This document shows positions 1-7,730 of a stretch of 64,000 bases of DNA, piece by piece (the first letter of the stretch is position 1; each line of letters opens with the position of its first letter). The notes beneath the pieces were generated by a model. That model did not search any database. It was given only the letters and a program-made list of their open reading frames with translations, and was not told the origin of the DNA. The translations under genes and the position numbers were made by a program. Source of the DNA: CAMCXT01 sp040403315 (lineage in GTDB: Bacteria; Bacteroidota; Bacteroidia; M30B66); assembly GCA_040403315.1 (NCBI GenBank), contig JBBAKX010000007.1, positions 1 to 64,000 of the forward strand. The letters are read 5' to 3'.

Positions 1-3
1 AAG

Positions 4-86
4 TGCCCAGAACAAGATTCGAACTTGCACAAGCTTAGCTCACTACCCCCTCAAAGTAGCGTGTCTACCAATTTCACCACCTGGGC
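4..86 (-). tRNA. tRNA-Leu(GAG)
   Basis: On the minus strand the sequence folds as a class II tRNA. The acceptor stem GCCCAGG pairs with TCTGGGC, the discriminator is A at position 4, and CCA is not encoded. The T-arm carries GTTCGAAT, the D-loop has the GGTAGA element, and the long variable arm is typical of leucine and serine tRNAs. The anticodon loop reads TTGAGGG, giving anticodon GAG, which decodes CUC/CUU leucine. The GCC start and A discriminator fit leucine, not serine. Confidence 0.92.
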
Positions 87-98
87 ATTGTAGGACTG

Positions 99-106
99 CA
101 AAAATA
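99..106 (-). promoter_or_regulatory. Putative -7 box for tRNA-Leu
   Basis: The minus strand reads TATTTTTG, an exact match to the Bacteroidota -7 consensus TAnnTTTG, 12 bases upstream of the mature tRNA 5' end. No clear TTTG -33 element lies 19-20 bases further upstream; a CTTG occurs at 17 bases. The box sits in the 40-base gap before the shikimate kinase start. Confidence 0.4.
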
Positions 107-126
107 GAAAAATAATGATTTAACAA

Positions 127-642
127 GTGTCGCATATTCTTTTCATTTGTGGTTTACCCGGAAGTGGCAAGAGTACACTTGGGAAAAGAATTGCCAATAA
201 GCTGAAATTCAGTTTCATAGATCTTGATCAACAGGTTTTATTTCAAACTGGCTTTACGCCACAACATTGGATATCGCAGTTTTCCGAAGATACTTTCAGG
301 GAAAAGGAGTCTGAAACGCTAAAAGGAATTTCATTAGATACCGATTTGATCATTTCTTGCGGCGGCGGAACGCCCTGTTTTAAAGAAAATCTTGAATGGA
401 TGCAGAAACATGGAAAGTGCGTGTTTCTTGATGTTCCCGAAGGAATGATTTTAAGCCGCTTACAACAAGCCGAGCTCAACAGCCGACCATTGTTGGATGA
501 GGCAGATATGCTTGCTTCTTTGCGGAAATTGATAGAGTCGCGAAGTACCTGTTACGCAAAAATTCTGCACAAAATTGAACCACATCGTCTTAGTCTAGAC
601 GAAATTGTTGCAGACATTAAACAGCTTTTCAAGCTCAACTAA
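127..642 (+). CDS. aroK: Shikimate kinase
   Basis: Shikimate kinase phosphorylates shikimate at the 3-hydroxyl with ATP, the fifth step of the chorismate pathway, in the cytoplasm. The 171-residue length is normal for the family. Visible motifs are the Walker A loop GLPGSGKST (residues 9-17), the DxD pair Asp32/Asp34 that binds Mg and shikimate, Arg58, the GGG triplet at 79-81, the lid Arg in NSRPLL (Arg120), and the C-terminal R-x3-Y element (Arg139/Tyr143). The start is GTG; no ATG lies nearby in frame and no Shine-Dalgarno is seen, which is usual for this phylum. The 3' end overlaps the convergent pyrR-like gene by 4 bases. Confidence 0.93.
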   Translation: MSHILFICGLPGSGKSTLGKRIANKLKFSFIDLDQQVLFQTGFTPQHWISQFSEDTFREKESETLKGISLDTDLIISCGGGTPCFKENLEWMQKHGKCVFLDVPEGMILSRLQQAELNSRPLLDEADMLASLRKLIESRSTCYAKILHKIEPHRLSLDEIVADIKQLFKLN

Positions 643-1136
643 CCCAAGTAAACTTCTGCCTCATTTTCTGAGAACTCTACAGAAACATGTTCTTGCAGGG
701 TAGTTGACAATGAAAGTCCTACAAAATCTGAATGCACTGGAAACCGATTGTGACCGCGATCTACCAACACACATGTTTGAATCGATTGTACCTCGTATTG
801 CAGAAAGTATTTGATAGCGTACATCATCGTTCTTCCTGAATTTTGCACGTCATCAACCAAAACCACCACAGCATTTTTCAGCGTTTCGGCTGTTAAATCA
901 GTTTGAGGTTCAGTGTGCAATGGATTCAATTTATTGATGGCAATTGCACGAAAAACACTAGGATGACCACTAAATTCTTCGAGAAATCCAGCAAGCATTC
1001 CAGCCATTTGAAAACCTCCTCGCTGAATCCCAACCAATATAATACGTTGATCATGATTGCGTTCATGAATCTGTAATGCCATCCGCTGAAGCTTCTGTTT
1101 AACTTTGCGGGAATCTAAAATTAGTCTGCCTTTCAT
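639..1136 (-). CDS. PyrR-like phosphoribosyltransferase
   Basis: A type I phosphoribosyltransferase fold of 165 residues. The PRPP-binding loop is VLVDDVQNSGRT (about 92-103), preceded by the strand-loop IQRGG (38-42) and followed by CVLVDRGHNRFPVHSDFVG (122-140), which closely resembles the PyrR region around its conserved LVDRGHRELP. PyrR proteins are uracil phosphoribosyltransferases that in Firmicutes also bind pyr mRNA. No pyrimidine gene adjoins it here, although a degenerate dihydroorotase lies 10 kb away, so an RNA-binding role is not supported by context. It could be any PyrR-family phosphoribosyltransferase; the substrate is not certain. Confidence 0.8.
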   Translation of the reverse strand: MKGRLILDSRKVKQKLQRMALQIHERNHDQRIILVGIQRGGFQMAGMLAGFLEEFSGHPSVFRAIAINKLNPLHTEPQTDLTAETLKNAVVVLVDDVQNSGRTMMYAIKYFLQYEVQSIQTCVLVDRGHNRFPVHSDFVGLSLSTTLQEHVSVEFSENEAEVYLG

Positions 1137-1192
1137 CAGGCCTCGAATTTACAAAGTCCTATGCCTCTTTCAACGTCATTTTACAAAACCTG

Positions 1193-1897
1193 ATGAAGGC
1201 TTCATTAAGATGTCTACTTTTCTTAGTTGTATCAGTCTTTTGCAATGGAAACCTGGTTGCTCAAGACCATATTTTCTTGCGCGAAGACGACCAGGTGATC
1301 GATTGTATCATTATTTCAGCGACCGACAGTTTAATCATTTTCAGGGTTTTGGACTTAAACGATACCCACGAATATGAAATTTCAACTGCCGATATCTATG
1401 GTTTTTTGCTGGATGATCCGCAAAGAGAACAATTGAAATCAGTTGATTACCAGATGGAGTTTTATCATCCAACAATTAAAAGGAAGCCCATCTTCAGGAT
1501 ACGAAACTCACTTTTATTTAGGCTTCAAGGCGACACTGCCGCAATGCCATTAAAAGGTAAAATTACCGACATAAGTTGTGATTCGGTGCAGCTTGAAAGA
1601 AAAATCAACCGAAAAACTGAGCGGATTTTTTACAGCTGGAATGAATTTCAAAGTTTTGGATATACCACTTTGTACACCGAAATGTTAACGTTGATTTTAG
1701 CACCGGTTGATGCTCTTCAAAGTGGTTCGTTTTTCTTTTATCGAAAACTCGATCCACAGGTTGGTTGGAAACGCAAGTGCTCAGAAGCGCCTGATGAAGT
1801 CTCGAAGCTCATCCTCAAAAAGTATCCTACGAGAGGTAAGAAAATCCGATTGCCGCAATATGTGAAACGGAAATCGAAACGGAATCAGCCCGAATAA
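1193..1897 (+). CDS. Exported protein of unknown function
   Basis: A 234-residue protein with a clear signal peptide: basic start, hydrophobic core at about residues 7-16, probable cleavage after LVAQ near residue 24. The mature part mixes short beta-strand-like stretches, for example the VIDCIIISATDSLIIFRVL region, with a very basic C-terminus rich in Lys and Arg. I recognise no family. The overall look, two repeats of a strand-rich module with the phrase DSLIIFRV / CDSVQLER, resembles small periplasmic proteins of Flavobacteriia. The start is an ATG 56 bases from the divergent pyrR-like gene. Its 3' end overlaps the convergent SirB1-type gene by 13 bases. Confidence 0.7.
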   Translation: MKASLRCLLFLVVSVFCNGNLVAQDHIFLREDDQVIDCIIISATDSLIIFRVLDLNDTHEYEISTADIYGFLLDDPQREQLKSVDYQMEFYHPTIKRKPIFRIRNSLLFRLQGDTAAMPLKGKITDISCDSVQLERKINRKTERIFYSWNEFQSFGYTTLYTEMLTLILAPVDALQSGSFFFYRKLDPQVGWKRKCSEAPDEVSKLILKKYPTRGKKIRLPQYVKRKSKRNQPE

Positions 1898-2763
1898 CTG
1901 AGAATGCTGAGTAAATTCTTCAAATCGTCGACTTTGTTTGGATATCCAAGCTTTTCGTAAGAAACGATCAGGTTTCTGAGTTGTCTGCATACGATGTCGA
2001 CATTGGAGCAACTTTCATAGAAAATCCTGTTTTGATCCAATTTAAGTTGCTTCAAAAAGGTGTCAATTTCTCTGCGACTAAATACTGCGCCTTTGCTAAA
2101 CGGGTTGATGTAGAACAATATTGATTCTTCTTCACCATCATTTTGAATGGTGAATTCATCCCGATAGGCCAAAATGAAATGTTCCGGCAGGTTCACACCA
2201 TAAATTGGAATGTTGAGCCCTTGCGCAATAATAGAATACAGAATGCTCAATAACAGTGGATTGCCTCTCTTACTTTCAATTACATTGTTGATGTATGAAT
2301 TCTGAGGAGCGTGATAATTGGTCGTATTTCCTGTGAAATTGTAAACATCAAACAAGATGTGATTTATCACTCTAACCTTTTCATAGGCAGTTAGATTCGC
2401 ATTGAGTTCGAGCCAAACATCTCTTCTAATCAATTCGATTTGTTTGCGAATATGATCTTCGTCTAAATCTGGATATTGGTACTTGGAAATCAACATAGTT
2501 CCAGTAAGTAATTCAACTCCACCTGTATCAGCCCAAAGTTTTAACTCTTCAAGAACATTGCTAAATTGAATCATTTGGATGATGTTTTCAATTCGGCTTT
2601 GTAAAATATTGTTGAAGGTACTTTCCCAAACGTTTTCTAAGGCAGGAATCACATCTGCGCCCATCGAAAGGATGCGTTCCCGAATGGTGTTAAAAATTTC
2701 ATCATCTGGATCTTCCAGAAGATGAATGAGGGCGTTGAGTTCGTTGTCTTTGATGTTTTCCAT
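1885..2763 (-). CDS. SirB1-type transglutaminase-like protein
   Basis: A 292-residue cytoplasmic protein of the SirB1/transglutaminase-like superfamily. The diagnostic stretch is ESKRGNPLLLSILYSIIAQ followed by GLNIPIYGVNLPEHFILAYRD (about residues 173-213), matching the family pattern RGNPLxLxxxY and GxxxPxHFxLR. In this family the catalytic Cys of true transglutaminases is replaced, so enzyme activity is doubtful. The N-terminal third is helical and HEAT/armadillo-like. SirB1 proteins are linked to PrmC and heme genes in proteobacteria, but their role is not established. The start ATG abuts the stop of the upstream phosphorylase gene, so the two form one leftward transcript. Confidence 0.78.
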   Translation of the reverse strand: MENIKDNELNALIHLLEDPDDEIFNTIRERILSMGADVIPALENVWESTFNNILQSRIENIIQMIQFSNVLEELKLWADTGGVELLTGTMLISKYQYPDLDEDHIRKQIELIRRDVWLELNANLTAYEKVRVINHILFDVYNFTGNTTNYHAPQNSYINNVIESKRGNPLLLSILYSIIAQGLNIPIYGVNLPEHFILAYRDEFTIQNDGEEESILFYINPFSKGAVFSRREIDTFLKQLKLDQNRIFYESCSNVDIVCRQLRNLIVSYEKLGYPNKVDDLKNLLSILSYSG

Positions 2764-3636
2764 TTATGCACTTAACCTGTCGAGTACAGATTTAACAAGG
2801 TTCTCAATTACAGGTTTGTAGTTTTTACTGTATTCCAAGGTTGCACGGTTTGCAATAATAGCGCATACTGTACAGGCCCGATGGCCAAGCATTCGTGATA
2901 AGCCATACAAAGCCGAAGTTTCCATTTCGAAATTGGTGATTCGGTTACCTTGATAGGCGAATTCCATCATGCGTTCATTCAAGTCGGCTACTGACGGAGT
3001 GAGGCGCAAAGTTCGGCCTTGTGGACCATAAAAACCAGAGGCTGTTGCAGTAATTCCCTCAAAGTAATCAGGCTTTAATATGTTGAAAAGTGTTTCATCG
3101 GCTTCAACCAAATAAGGCTTATTCAGAATTTCAGGCAAAGCAAGTTGTTGATTGATGGCAAGCAAGATGTCTTTTTCACGAAGGTTTTCTTCGAAGCCGT
3201 AAAAATGCATCAAGCCATCGAAACCAAGACCATGCTTCGAAACAACTACCGAATCTACTGGAATGTCTTTCATTAAGGTGCCTGAAGTACCAATTCGAAT
3301 GATATTAAGAGATCGTTTATTTTCCTTCAAAACACGATTTTGCAGGTCGATGTTCACAAGTGCATCCAACTCGTTTACAACAATATCGATGTTATCAGTG
3401 CCGATTCCTGTCGATAAGGCAGTGAATCGCTTCCCTTTATAGGTGCCTGTATGGGTTACGAATTCGCGGTTCTGAACTTGATGTTCGATGTGATCAAAGT
3501 GTGCTGATATAGTTTCAACACGGCCTTGATCGCCCACAACAATCACTGTATCAGCAATTTGTTCAGGGTGAAGTTTGAGGTGATAAATACTTCCATCAGG
3601 GTTAAGAACTAGCTCAGAACTTGGAATAGCCTTCAT
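2764..3636 (-). CDS. Nucleoside phosphorylase, uridine phosphorylase type
   Basis: A 290-residue phosphorylase of the PNP/UDP family, which splits a nucleoside with phosphate into base and ribose 1-phosphate. Visible elements are VVVGDQGRV (phosphate-binding Gly-Asp and Arg), GTDNIDIVVNEL, RIGTSGTL, and FEMETSALYGL, the conserved Glu-Met-Glu that holds the ribose. The length and order fit uridine phosphorylase better than trimeric purine enzymes, but the substrate is not proven. A longer reading frame extends to 3747, but that would overlap the divergent stress-protein gene and adds a non-conserved segment; the ATG at 3636 begins just before the conserved region. It is cotranscribed with the SirB1-type gene. 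Confidence 0.83.
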   Translation of the reverse strand: MKAIPSSELVLNPDGSIYHLKLHPEQIADTVIVVGDQGRVETISAHFDHIEHQVQNREFVTHTGTYKGKRFTALSTGIGTDNIDIVVNELDALVNIDLQNRVLKENKRSLNIIRIGTSGTLMKDIPVDSVVVSKHGLGFDGLMHFYGFEENLREKDILLAINQQLALPEILNKPYLVEADETLFNILKPDYFEGITATASGFYGPQGRTLRLTPSVADLNERMMEFAYQGNRITNFEMETSALYGLSRMLGHRACTVCAIIANRATLEYSKNYKPVIENLVKSVLDRLSA

Positions 3637-3646
3637 AGGGATTTTG

Positions 3647-3654
3647 TATTTTTG
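3647..3654 (+). promoter_or_regulatory. Putative -7 box for first usp gene
   Basis: TATTTTTG matches the Bacteroidota -7 consensus TAnnTTTG exactly and ends 25 bases before the ATG at 3680. The -33 element is poor: TTGG lies about 22 bases upstream. It sits in the divergent 43-base gap with the nucleoside phosphorylase gene. Confidence 0.42.
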
Positions 3655-3679
3655 CACCAACTCAAAGTAAACAAAGGGA

Positions 3680-4561
3680 ATGAATACAACAAAAAAAATC
3701 ATACTAGTTCCAATCGACTTTTCAGAACAAAGTCTGGTCGCGCTCAACCACGCTGAAGCAATTGCAAAAACTCTTAAGGGTACACTTTTGCTTTTACATG
3801 TTCATGTTGAACAAGGCATCATCACTAGTTTTTTTTCTGCCGAAGAGGACGATAAGGTTATGCAAGAAATTTGGAGCCGAATGAACACGCTCTGCGATGA
3901 AGTAGAAGCTAGGTCTGGTATCCGCACTAGTCCGCTGGTTGCTTCTGGAAAAGTATATGAAGAAATTGTTCGCCTCGCAGAAATTACAGGCGCCACTTTT
4001 ATCGTGATGGGAACGAATGGTTCTGAAACTATCAGAAAACGTTTCATTGGGTCAAATGCGCTTCGTGTAGTTCGCGAAAGCCGTGTGCCAGTTATTTCAA
4101 TCAAAGGAAAGCCTGAACATGTAGGCTTTAATACCATTATTCTTCCGCTCGATTTAACAAAAGAAACACGCGAAAAAGTAAATAAAGCGATAGAACTTTC
4201 TCGAAATTTTAATGCAGAAGTTAAAGTGGTTTCCATTTTAATGACCGACGATGAGGAAGTTGTAACTAAGCTAAAACTTCAAATGAATCAAGTGGGCAAT
4301 TTCTTGGAAAGAGCAGAAGTAAAATATTCAACCGAGATGATTAATGCGCCTGAAGGAAATGATAATCTTGGCGAAGAAGTAGTTCGATATGCAAACGAAA
4401 ATGGTGGAGACCTCATCATGATCATGACTCAACAAGAAACAAACTTCACAGAGTTATTTGTCGGCTCTGCTGCACAAGAAGTAATTAACAATGCTGCAAT
4501 TCCTGTTTGTAGTATTGTTCCGAATGTGAAAAAGGACACTACTGTTTTTGTGCCCTATTAA
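3680..4561 (+). CDS. Universal stress protein, tandem Usp domains
   Basis: A 293-residue cytoplasmic protein with two Usp domains (about 1-145 and 150-285). The first domain begins KIILVPIDFSEQS and carries the ATP-binding pattern G-x2-G-x9-G-S in MGTNGSETIRKRFIGSNA, so it probably binds ATP. The second domain lacks this loop and may be structural. Tandem Usp proteins typically respond to starvation, oxygen or envelope stress, but the actual signal here is unknown. A second tandem Usp gene follows on the same strand, separated by a hairpin terminator, so each is probably transcribed on its own. Confidence 0.88.
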   Translation: MNTTKKIILVPIDFSEQSLVALNHAEAIAKTLKGTLLLLHVHVEQGIITSFFSAEEDDKVMQEIWSRMNTLCDEVEARSGIRTSPLVASGKVYEEIVRLAEITGATFIVMGTNGSETIRKRFIGSNALRVVRESRVPVISIKGKPEHVGFNTIILPLDLTKETREKVNKAIELSRNFNAEVKVVSILMTDDEEVVTKLKLQMNQVGNFLERAEVKYSTEMINAPEGNDNLGEEVVRYANENGGDLIMIMTQQETNFTELFVGSAAQEVINNAAIPVCSIVPNVKKDTTVFVPY

Positions 4562-4577
4562 AAGTGAATTTAATTTC

Positions 4578-4620
4578 AATGGCCTGTTATTCAATCGAGT
4601 GACGGGCCGTTGTTGTTTCT
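4578..4620 (+). terminator. Intrinsic terminator after first usp gene
   Basis: A 12-base-pair stem including G-T pairs (4578-4589 with 4600-4611, core GGCCTGT/ACGGGCC) encloses a 10-base loop and is followed by a T-rich run TGTTGTTTCT. It lies 16 bases past the usp stop codon. It also shows why a start near 4610 for the next gene is unlikely. Confidence 0.65.
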
Positions 4621-4669
4621 AAGCAATGAGTTTCTTAGCTTACCAAGCCTAATTAAACGCTCCCTATTT

Positions 4670-5557
4670 ATGAATAAGCTCGAAGTAAATCGGATCCTCA
4701 TTCCTACTGATTTTTCAGACACTGCTAATCTAGCACTTGAACATGCTGTACGCATGGCGCAATTACTTGATTCGGAAATTTTATTACTCCATGTAGTGTC
4801 TACTTTCGCGTTCAGAGTGAACTTACCGGAAGTTGATATAGATGAATCTCAAAATGCTCGACTTTCGGGTGCGATAGGAGCAAGGTTGGCACAAATTGCC
4901 GAAGAAATTAAAAGTAAGCACGGTGTCAAAGTAAATACAATGATTTCGTATGGCCGAATCAGGGAGGAAGTGGTGAGAATTGCAGACGAAACCGATGCTG
5001 ATATGATTATTCTCGGGACCCACGGGGTTAGCGGAATTCGTGAGTTTTTCATGGGAAGTAACGCGTTCAGGATCGTTTCTGAAGCCTCATGTCCTGTTCT
5101 TTCTGTTCAACAATCTGCCCAACAGTTCGGGTTTAAGGATATTGTTGTTCCAATCGACAATTCCTTTCATTCACGAGAGAAACTCAGTCTAGCTGTTAAA
5201 TTGGCTGCTACGTACAATGCAAACATCCACATTTGTGGCCTTCGATCACACGACCACGACGACGAAGAAATTAATGCCAAATTTCGAATGAAAATGAAAC
5301 AGGTAGAAGATTTCCTCAAAGAACGTGAGGTAGAATATTCAGTAACAACCGTTTTTTGCTCAAACATAGCTCGTGCGACAATGGATTATGCAGCGGAGAA
5401 AAATGCCGATCTCATTATTATCATGAATGAGCAAGAAATAAACACAACAGGATTTTTCATGGGGCCATACGCGCAACAGATCGTAAACCATTCAAACATC
5501 CCTATCTTGAGCATACGCCCAACTTCTGGATTCGTAAACTCAGTAACGCCTTATTAA
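4670..5557 (+). CDS. Universal stress protein, tandem Usp domains (second copy)
   Basis: A 295-residue paralogue of the preceding gene with two Usp domains. The first begins RILIPTDFSDTANLALEHA and has an intact ATP-binding loop GTHGVSGIREFFMGSNA (G-x2-G-x9-G-S). The second begins DIVVPIDNSFHS and lacks the loop. The C-terminal VNHSNIPILSIRP matches the last strand of its neighbour. A reading frame upstream to 4610 exists, but it starts inside the terminator hairpin, while the ATG at 4670 aligns with the neighbour's start. The aminotransferase gene follows three bases after the stop codon, so these two may share a transcript. Confidence 0.88.
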   Translation: MNKLEVNRILIPTDFSDTANLALEHAVRMAQLLDSEILLLHVVSTFAFRVNLPEVDIDESQNARLSGAIGARLAQIAEEIKSKHGVKVNTMISYGRIREEVVRIADETDADMIILGTHGVSGIREFFMGSNAFRIVSEASCPVLSVQQSAQQFGFKDIVVPIDNSFHSREKLSLAVKLAATYNANIHICGLRSHDHDDEEINAKFRMKMKQVEDFLKEREVEYSVTTVFCSNIARATMDYAAEKNADLIIIMNEQEINTTGFFMGPYAQQIVNHSNIPILSIRPTSGFVNSVTPY

Positions 5558-5560
5558 ATC

Positions 5561-6778
5561 ATGCATCAAGTAGGCAGCCTTTCACTGCGGTCGATGTTTC
5601 TGCAGCACGTTGCCCAGACCTCCCCTTTCCCGCCAATGCTAGAAATTGAGCAGGCAGAAGGTGTTTATATTACAGATACAGCTGGAAAGCAATACCTTGA
5701 TTTTATCTCTGGAATCTCTGTTTGTAATATTGGCCATAGGCATCCAAAAGTGCTTCAAGCAATTCAAAATCAGCTGGATAAGTACTTGCATGTAATGGTT
5801 TATGGAGAATTTGTTCAAGGTCCGCAGGTTAAACTTGCTACACGATTGGCTGAAATTCTTCCCAATCCGATCGATTCTATTTACTTCGTGAATTCTGGGG
5901 CAGAAGCCACCGAAGGCGCTCTGAAACTTGCAAAACGCGCCACTGGTAGATCCGAGATACTCGCTTTTCACAACGCATACCATGGCAGTACACACGGTGC
6001 TTTGAGTGTAATGGGATCCGATTTTTTCAAAAAAGGCTACGGTCCGCTTTTACCGAACGTAGATTTTCTTAACTACAATTATCTGCCTGATTTATCTCGA
6101 ATAACCGAAAATACAGCCTGTGTAATTGCCGAATCTATTCAAGGTGAAGCCGGAGCAAAAATTCCAGATTACGATTGGATGAAAGCGCTTCGTGATCGTT
6201 GCACAGCGACAGGAACTTTACTTATTCTCGATGAAATTCAAACAGGTTTCGGGCGCACAGGTGCATGTTTTGCCTTCCGCCATTTCGGTATCGTGCCAGA
6301 TATTCTATTGATGGCAAAAGGTATGGGAGGAGGAATTCCGATAGGTGCATTCGCAGCATCAAATACCTTGATGAAACAGTTAAGTTATAATCCCTTGCTT
6401 GGCCATATCACAACTTTTGGTGGAAACGCTTTGGCTTGTGCAGCGGCAGCGGCCAGTTTAGAGGTAATCCTCGAACCGGGGTTTATGAGCGCCATTCCTG
6501 CAAAAGAACAACTCATTAGGAAGTTGCTAGTTCATCCTGAAATTATTTCAATTCACGGCATGGGATTACTTCTCGCTGCCGAAATGCGTGACAATGCCTT
6601 GGTATTAATAACAATGGAGAATTGCTATGCAGGAGGATTAATCACCGATTGGTTTTTGTTTGCCGACAACTGTTTGCGAATAGCTCCCCCTCTCACAATT
6701 TCTGAAGAAGAAATTACGCAAGCATGTTCAATCATTTTGACAGCAATAAACGAAGCTGTTAAAGCGTCAGAAGTTTAG
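5561..6778 (+). CDS. Class III PLP-dependent aminotransferase
   Basis: A 405-residue cytoplasmic fold-type I transaminase of the acetylornithine/ornithine aminotransferase group. The PLP-phosphate loop NSGAEATE is at 111-118, the PLP-nitrogen Asp in LDEIQTGFGRTG is Asp224, and the Schiff-base lysine is Lys253 in LLMAKGMGGGIPIGAF. The family moves an omega-amino group to 2-oxoglutarate. No arginine or lysine genes adjoin it, so the substrate (acetylornithine, ornithine, 4-aminobutyrate or other) cannot be named. It starts three bases after the usp stop and ends two bases before the convergent nusB stop, with no hairpin between. Confidence 0.88.
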   Translation: MHQVGSLSLRSMFLQHVAQTSPFPPMLEIEQAEGVYITDTAGKQYLDFISGISVCNIGHRHPKVLQAIQNQLDKYLHVMVYGEFVQGPQVKLATRLAEILPNPIDSIYFVNSGAEATEGALKLAKRATGRSEILAFHNAYHGSTHGALSVMGSDFFKKGYGPLLPNVDFLNYNYLPDLSRITENTACVIAESIQGEAGAKIPDYDWMKALRDRCTATGTLLILDEIQTGFGRTGACFAFRHFGIVPDILLMAKGMGGGIPIGAFAASNTLMKQLSYNPLLGHITTFGGNALACAAAAASLEVILEPGFMSAIPAKEQLIRKLLVHPEIISIHGMGLLLAAEMRDNALVLITMENCYAGGLITDWFLFADNCLRIAPPLTISEEEITQACSIILTAINEAVKASEV

Positions 6779-6780
6779 AT

Positions 6781-7728
6781 TTATTCAACCAAACCTCTTC
6801 CCGCTTTTTGGATTTTATTGTCGCGTTTGTATTCAATTACGATTTTATCCAAAATACCATTAATGAAATTCTTGCTCTGGGGACTAGAATAATCTTTCGA
6901 CAATTCGATGTACTCATCCAAGGTAACTTTTACAGGAATAGATGGAAACCTAGTGAGCTCGCAAATTGCCATCTTCATCAGAATAACATCCATCTTGGCG
7001 ACACGTTCTATTTCCCAATTCTGGGTTTTAGCTGCAATTTCCTTTTCGAATAACTCGTTATGGGCAACAGTTTGTCGAAATAAGTCTGTGGCAAATTTTC
7101 GATCTTCTTCCTCTTCTTTGTGTAAGGGAAGCAATCTAAACTCAATCGGGTTATCTGCTTTAAGCGATTTGATGGTTTTTAACACACCAGCTTGCATCAA
7201 CCCAATTTCATCGAGCCAGTAAATGCTCCGTTCTTCTAGCAATTGCTCAAGAATTTCAGAAGCAAAAATATGCTCCTCATAAATCCAGTACAAGATCTTC
7301 TGATCATCTTCGAAGTTCGGTGCCGGGTTTCTCAAATAAGCCGTAAAAACTTCATCATTGCGAAATTGCATGTAAATTTTACGAATCATTTCCTGATGCC
7401 CTACCCAATTGATCTTCGCCTTACTCAATTTATTCGACAAATCGGAATGGCGCTCAAATGCATCGATTAACTTATTGTTCACGAAGTTCATACTTGGATC
7501 CAAGTCGTCTTCGGTAGGTAATCGCTTTAATTTTCGCTCAATGATTTGATTCTGAGCAGCATCCTTTAACTCTGCAGCCAAAGACAGGTACATTAGATAA
7601 ATTTCGTAGACCTTGTCGATGCTATGAAACAACTCTTTTTCACCTATTTTAATTTCGGTGTGATCCGATTGAAAGTAAGCGTAAAGTGTTTTTAGAACTT
7701 TTTCTCTGATGTGCCTTCTAGTGAGCAT
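6781..7728 (-). CDS. nusB: Transcription antitermination factor NusB, long form
   Basis: NusB binds boxA RNA with NusE (S10) and promotes antitermination of rRNA operons. This protein is 315 residues, more than twice the length of E. coli NusB. The recognisable NusB domain is C-terminal (about 205-305), with the family signatures VAKMDVILMKMAICEL, the helix turn VTLDEYIELSKDYSSP and FINGILDKI. The N-terminal two thirds is a helical extension that begins RRHIREKVLKTLYAY, itself like a NusB first helix, so the region may be a diverged helical duplication. The extended form is common in Bacteroidota. It lies two bases downstream of leucine dehydrogenase and is cotranscribed with it. Confidence 0.87.
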   Translation of the reverse strand: MLTRRHIREKVLKTLYAYFQSDHTEIKIGEKELFHSIDKVYEIYLMYLSLAAELKDAAQNQIIERKLKRLPTEDDLDPSMNFVNNKLIDAFERHSDLSNKLSKAKINWVGHQEMIRKIYMQFRNDEVFTAYLRNPAPNFEDDQKILYWIYEEHIFASEILEQLLEERSIYWLDEIGLMQAGVLKTIKSLKADNPIEFRLLPLHKEEEEDRKFATDLFRQTVAHNELFEKEIAAKTQNWEIERVAKMDVILMKMAICELTRFPSIPVKVTLDEYIELSKDYSSPQSKNFINGILDKIVIEYKRDNKIQKAGRGLVE

Positions 7729-7730
7729 GT

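Noticed and set aside
1105..1377. A 90-codon plus-strand frame at the pyrR-like/exported protein junction
   Set aside because: It runs out of frame through the signal-peptide gene starting at 1193 and shows no domain or start context.
3637..3747. Longer start for the nucleoside phosphorylase
   Set aside because: The extension overlaps the divergent usp gene and its likely promoter, and adds a hydrophobic segment foreign to the family.
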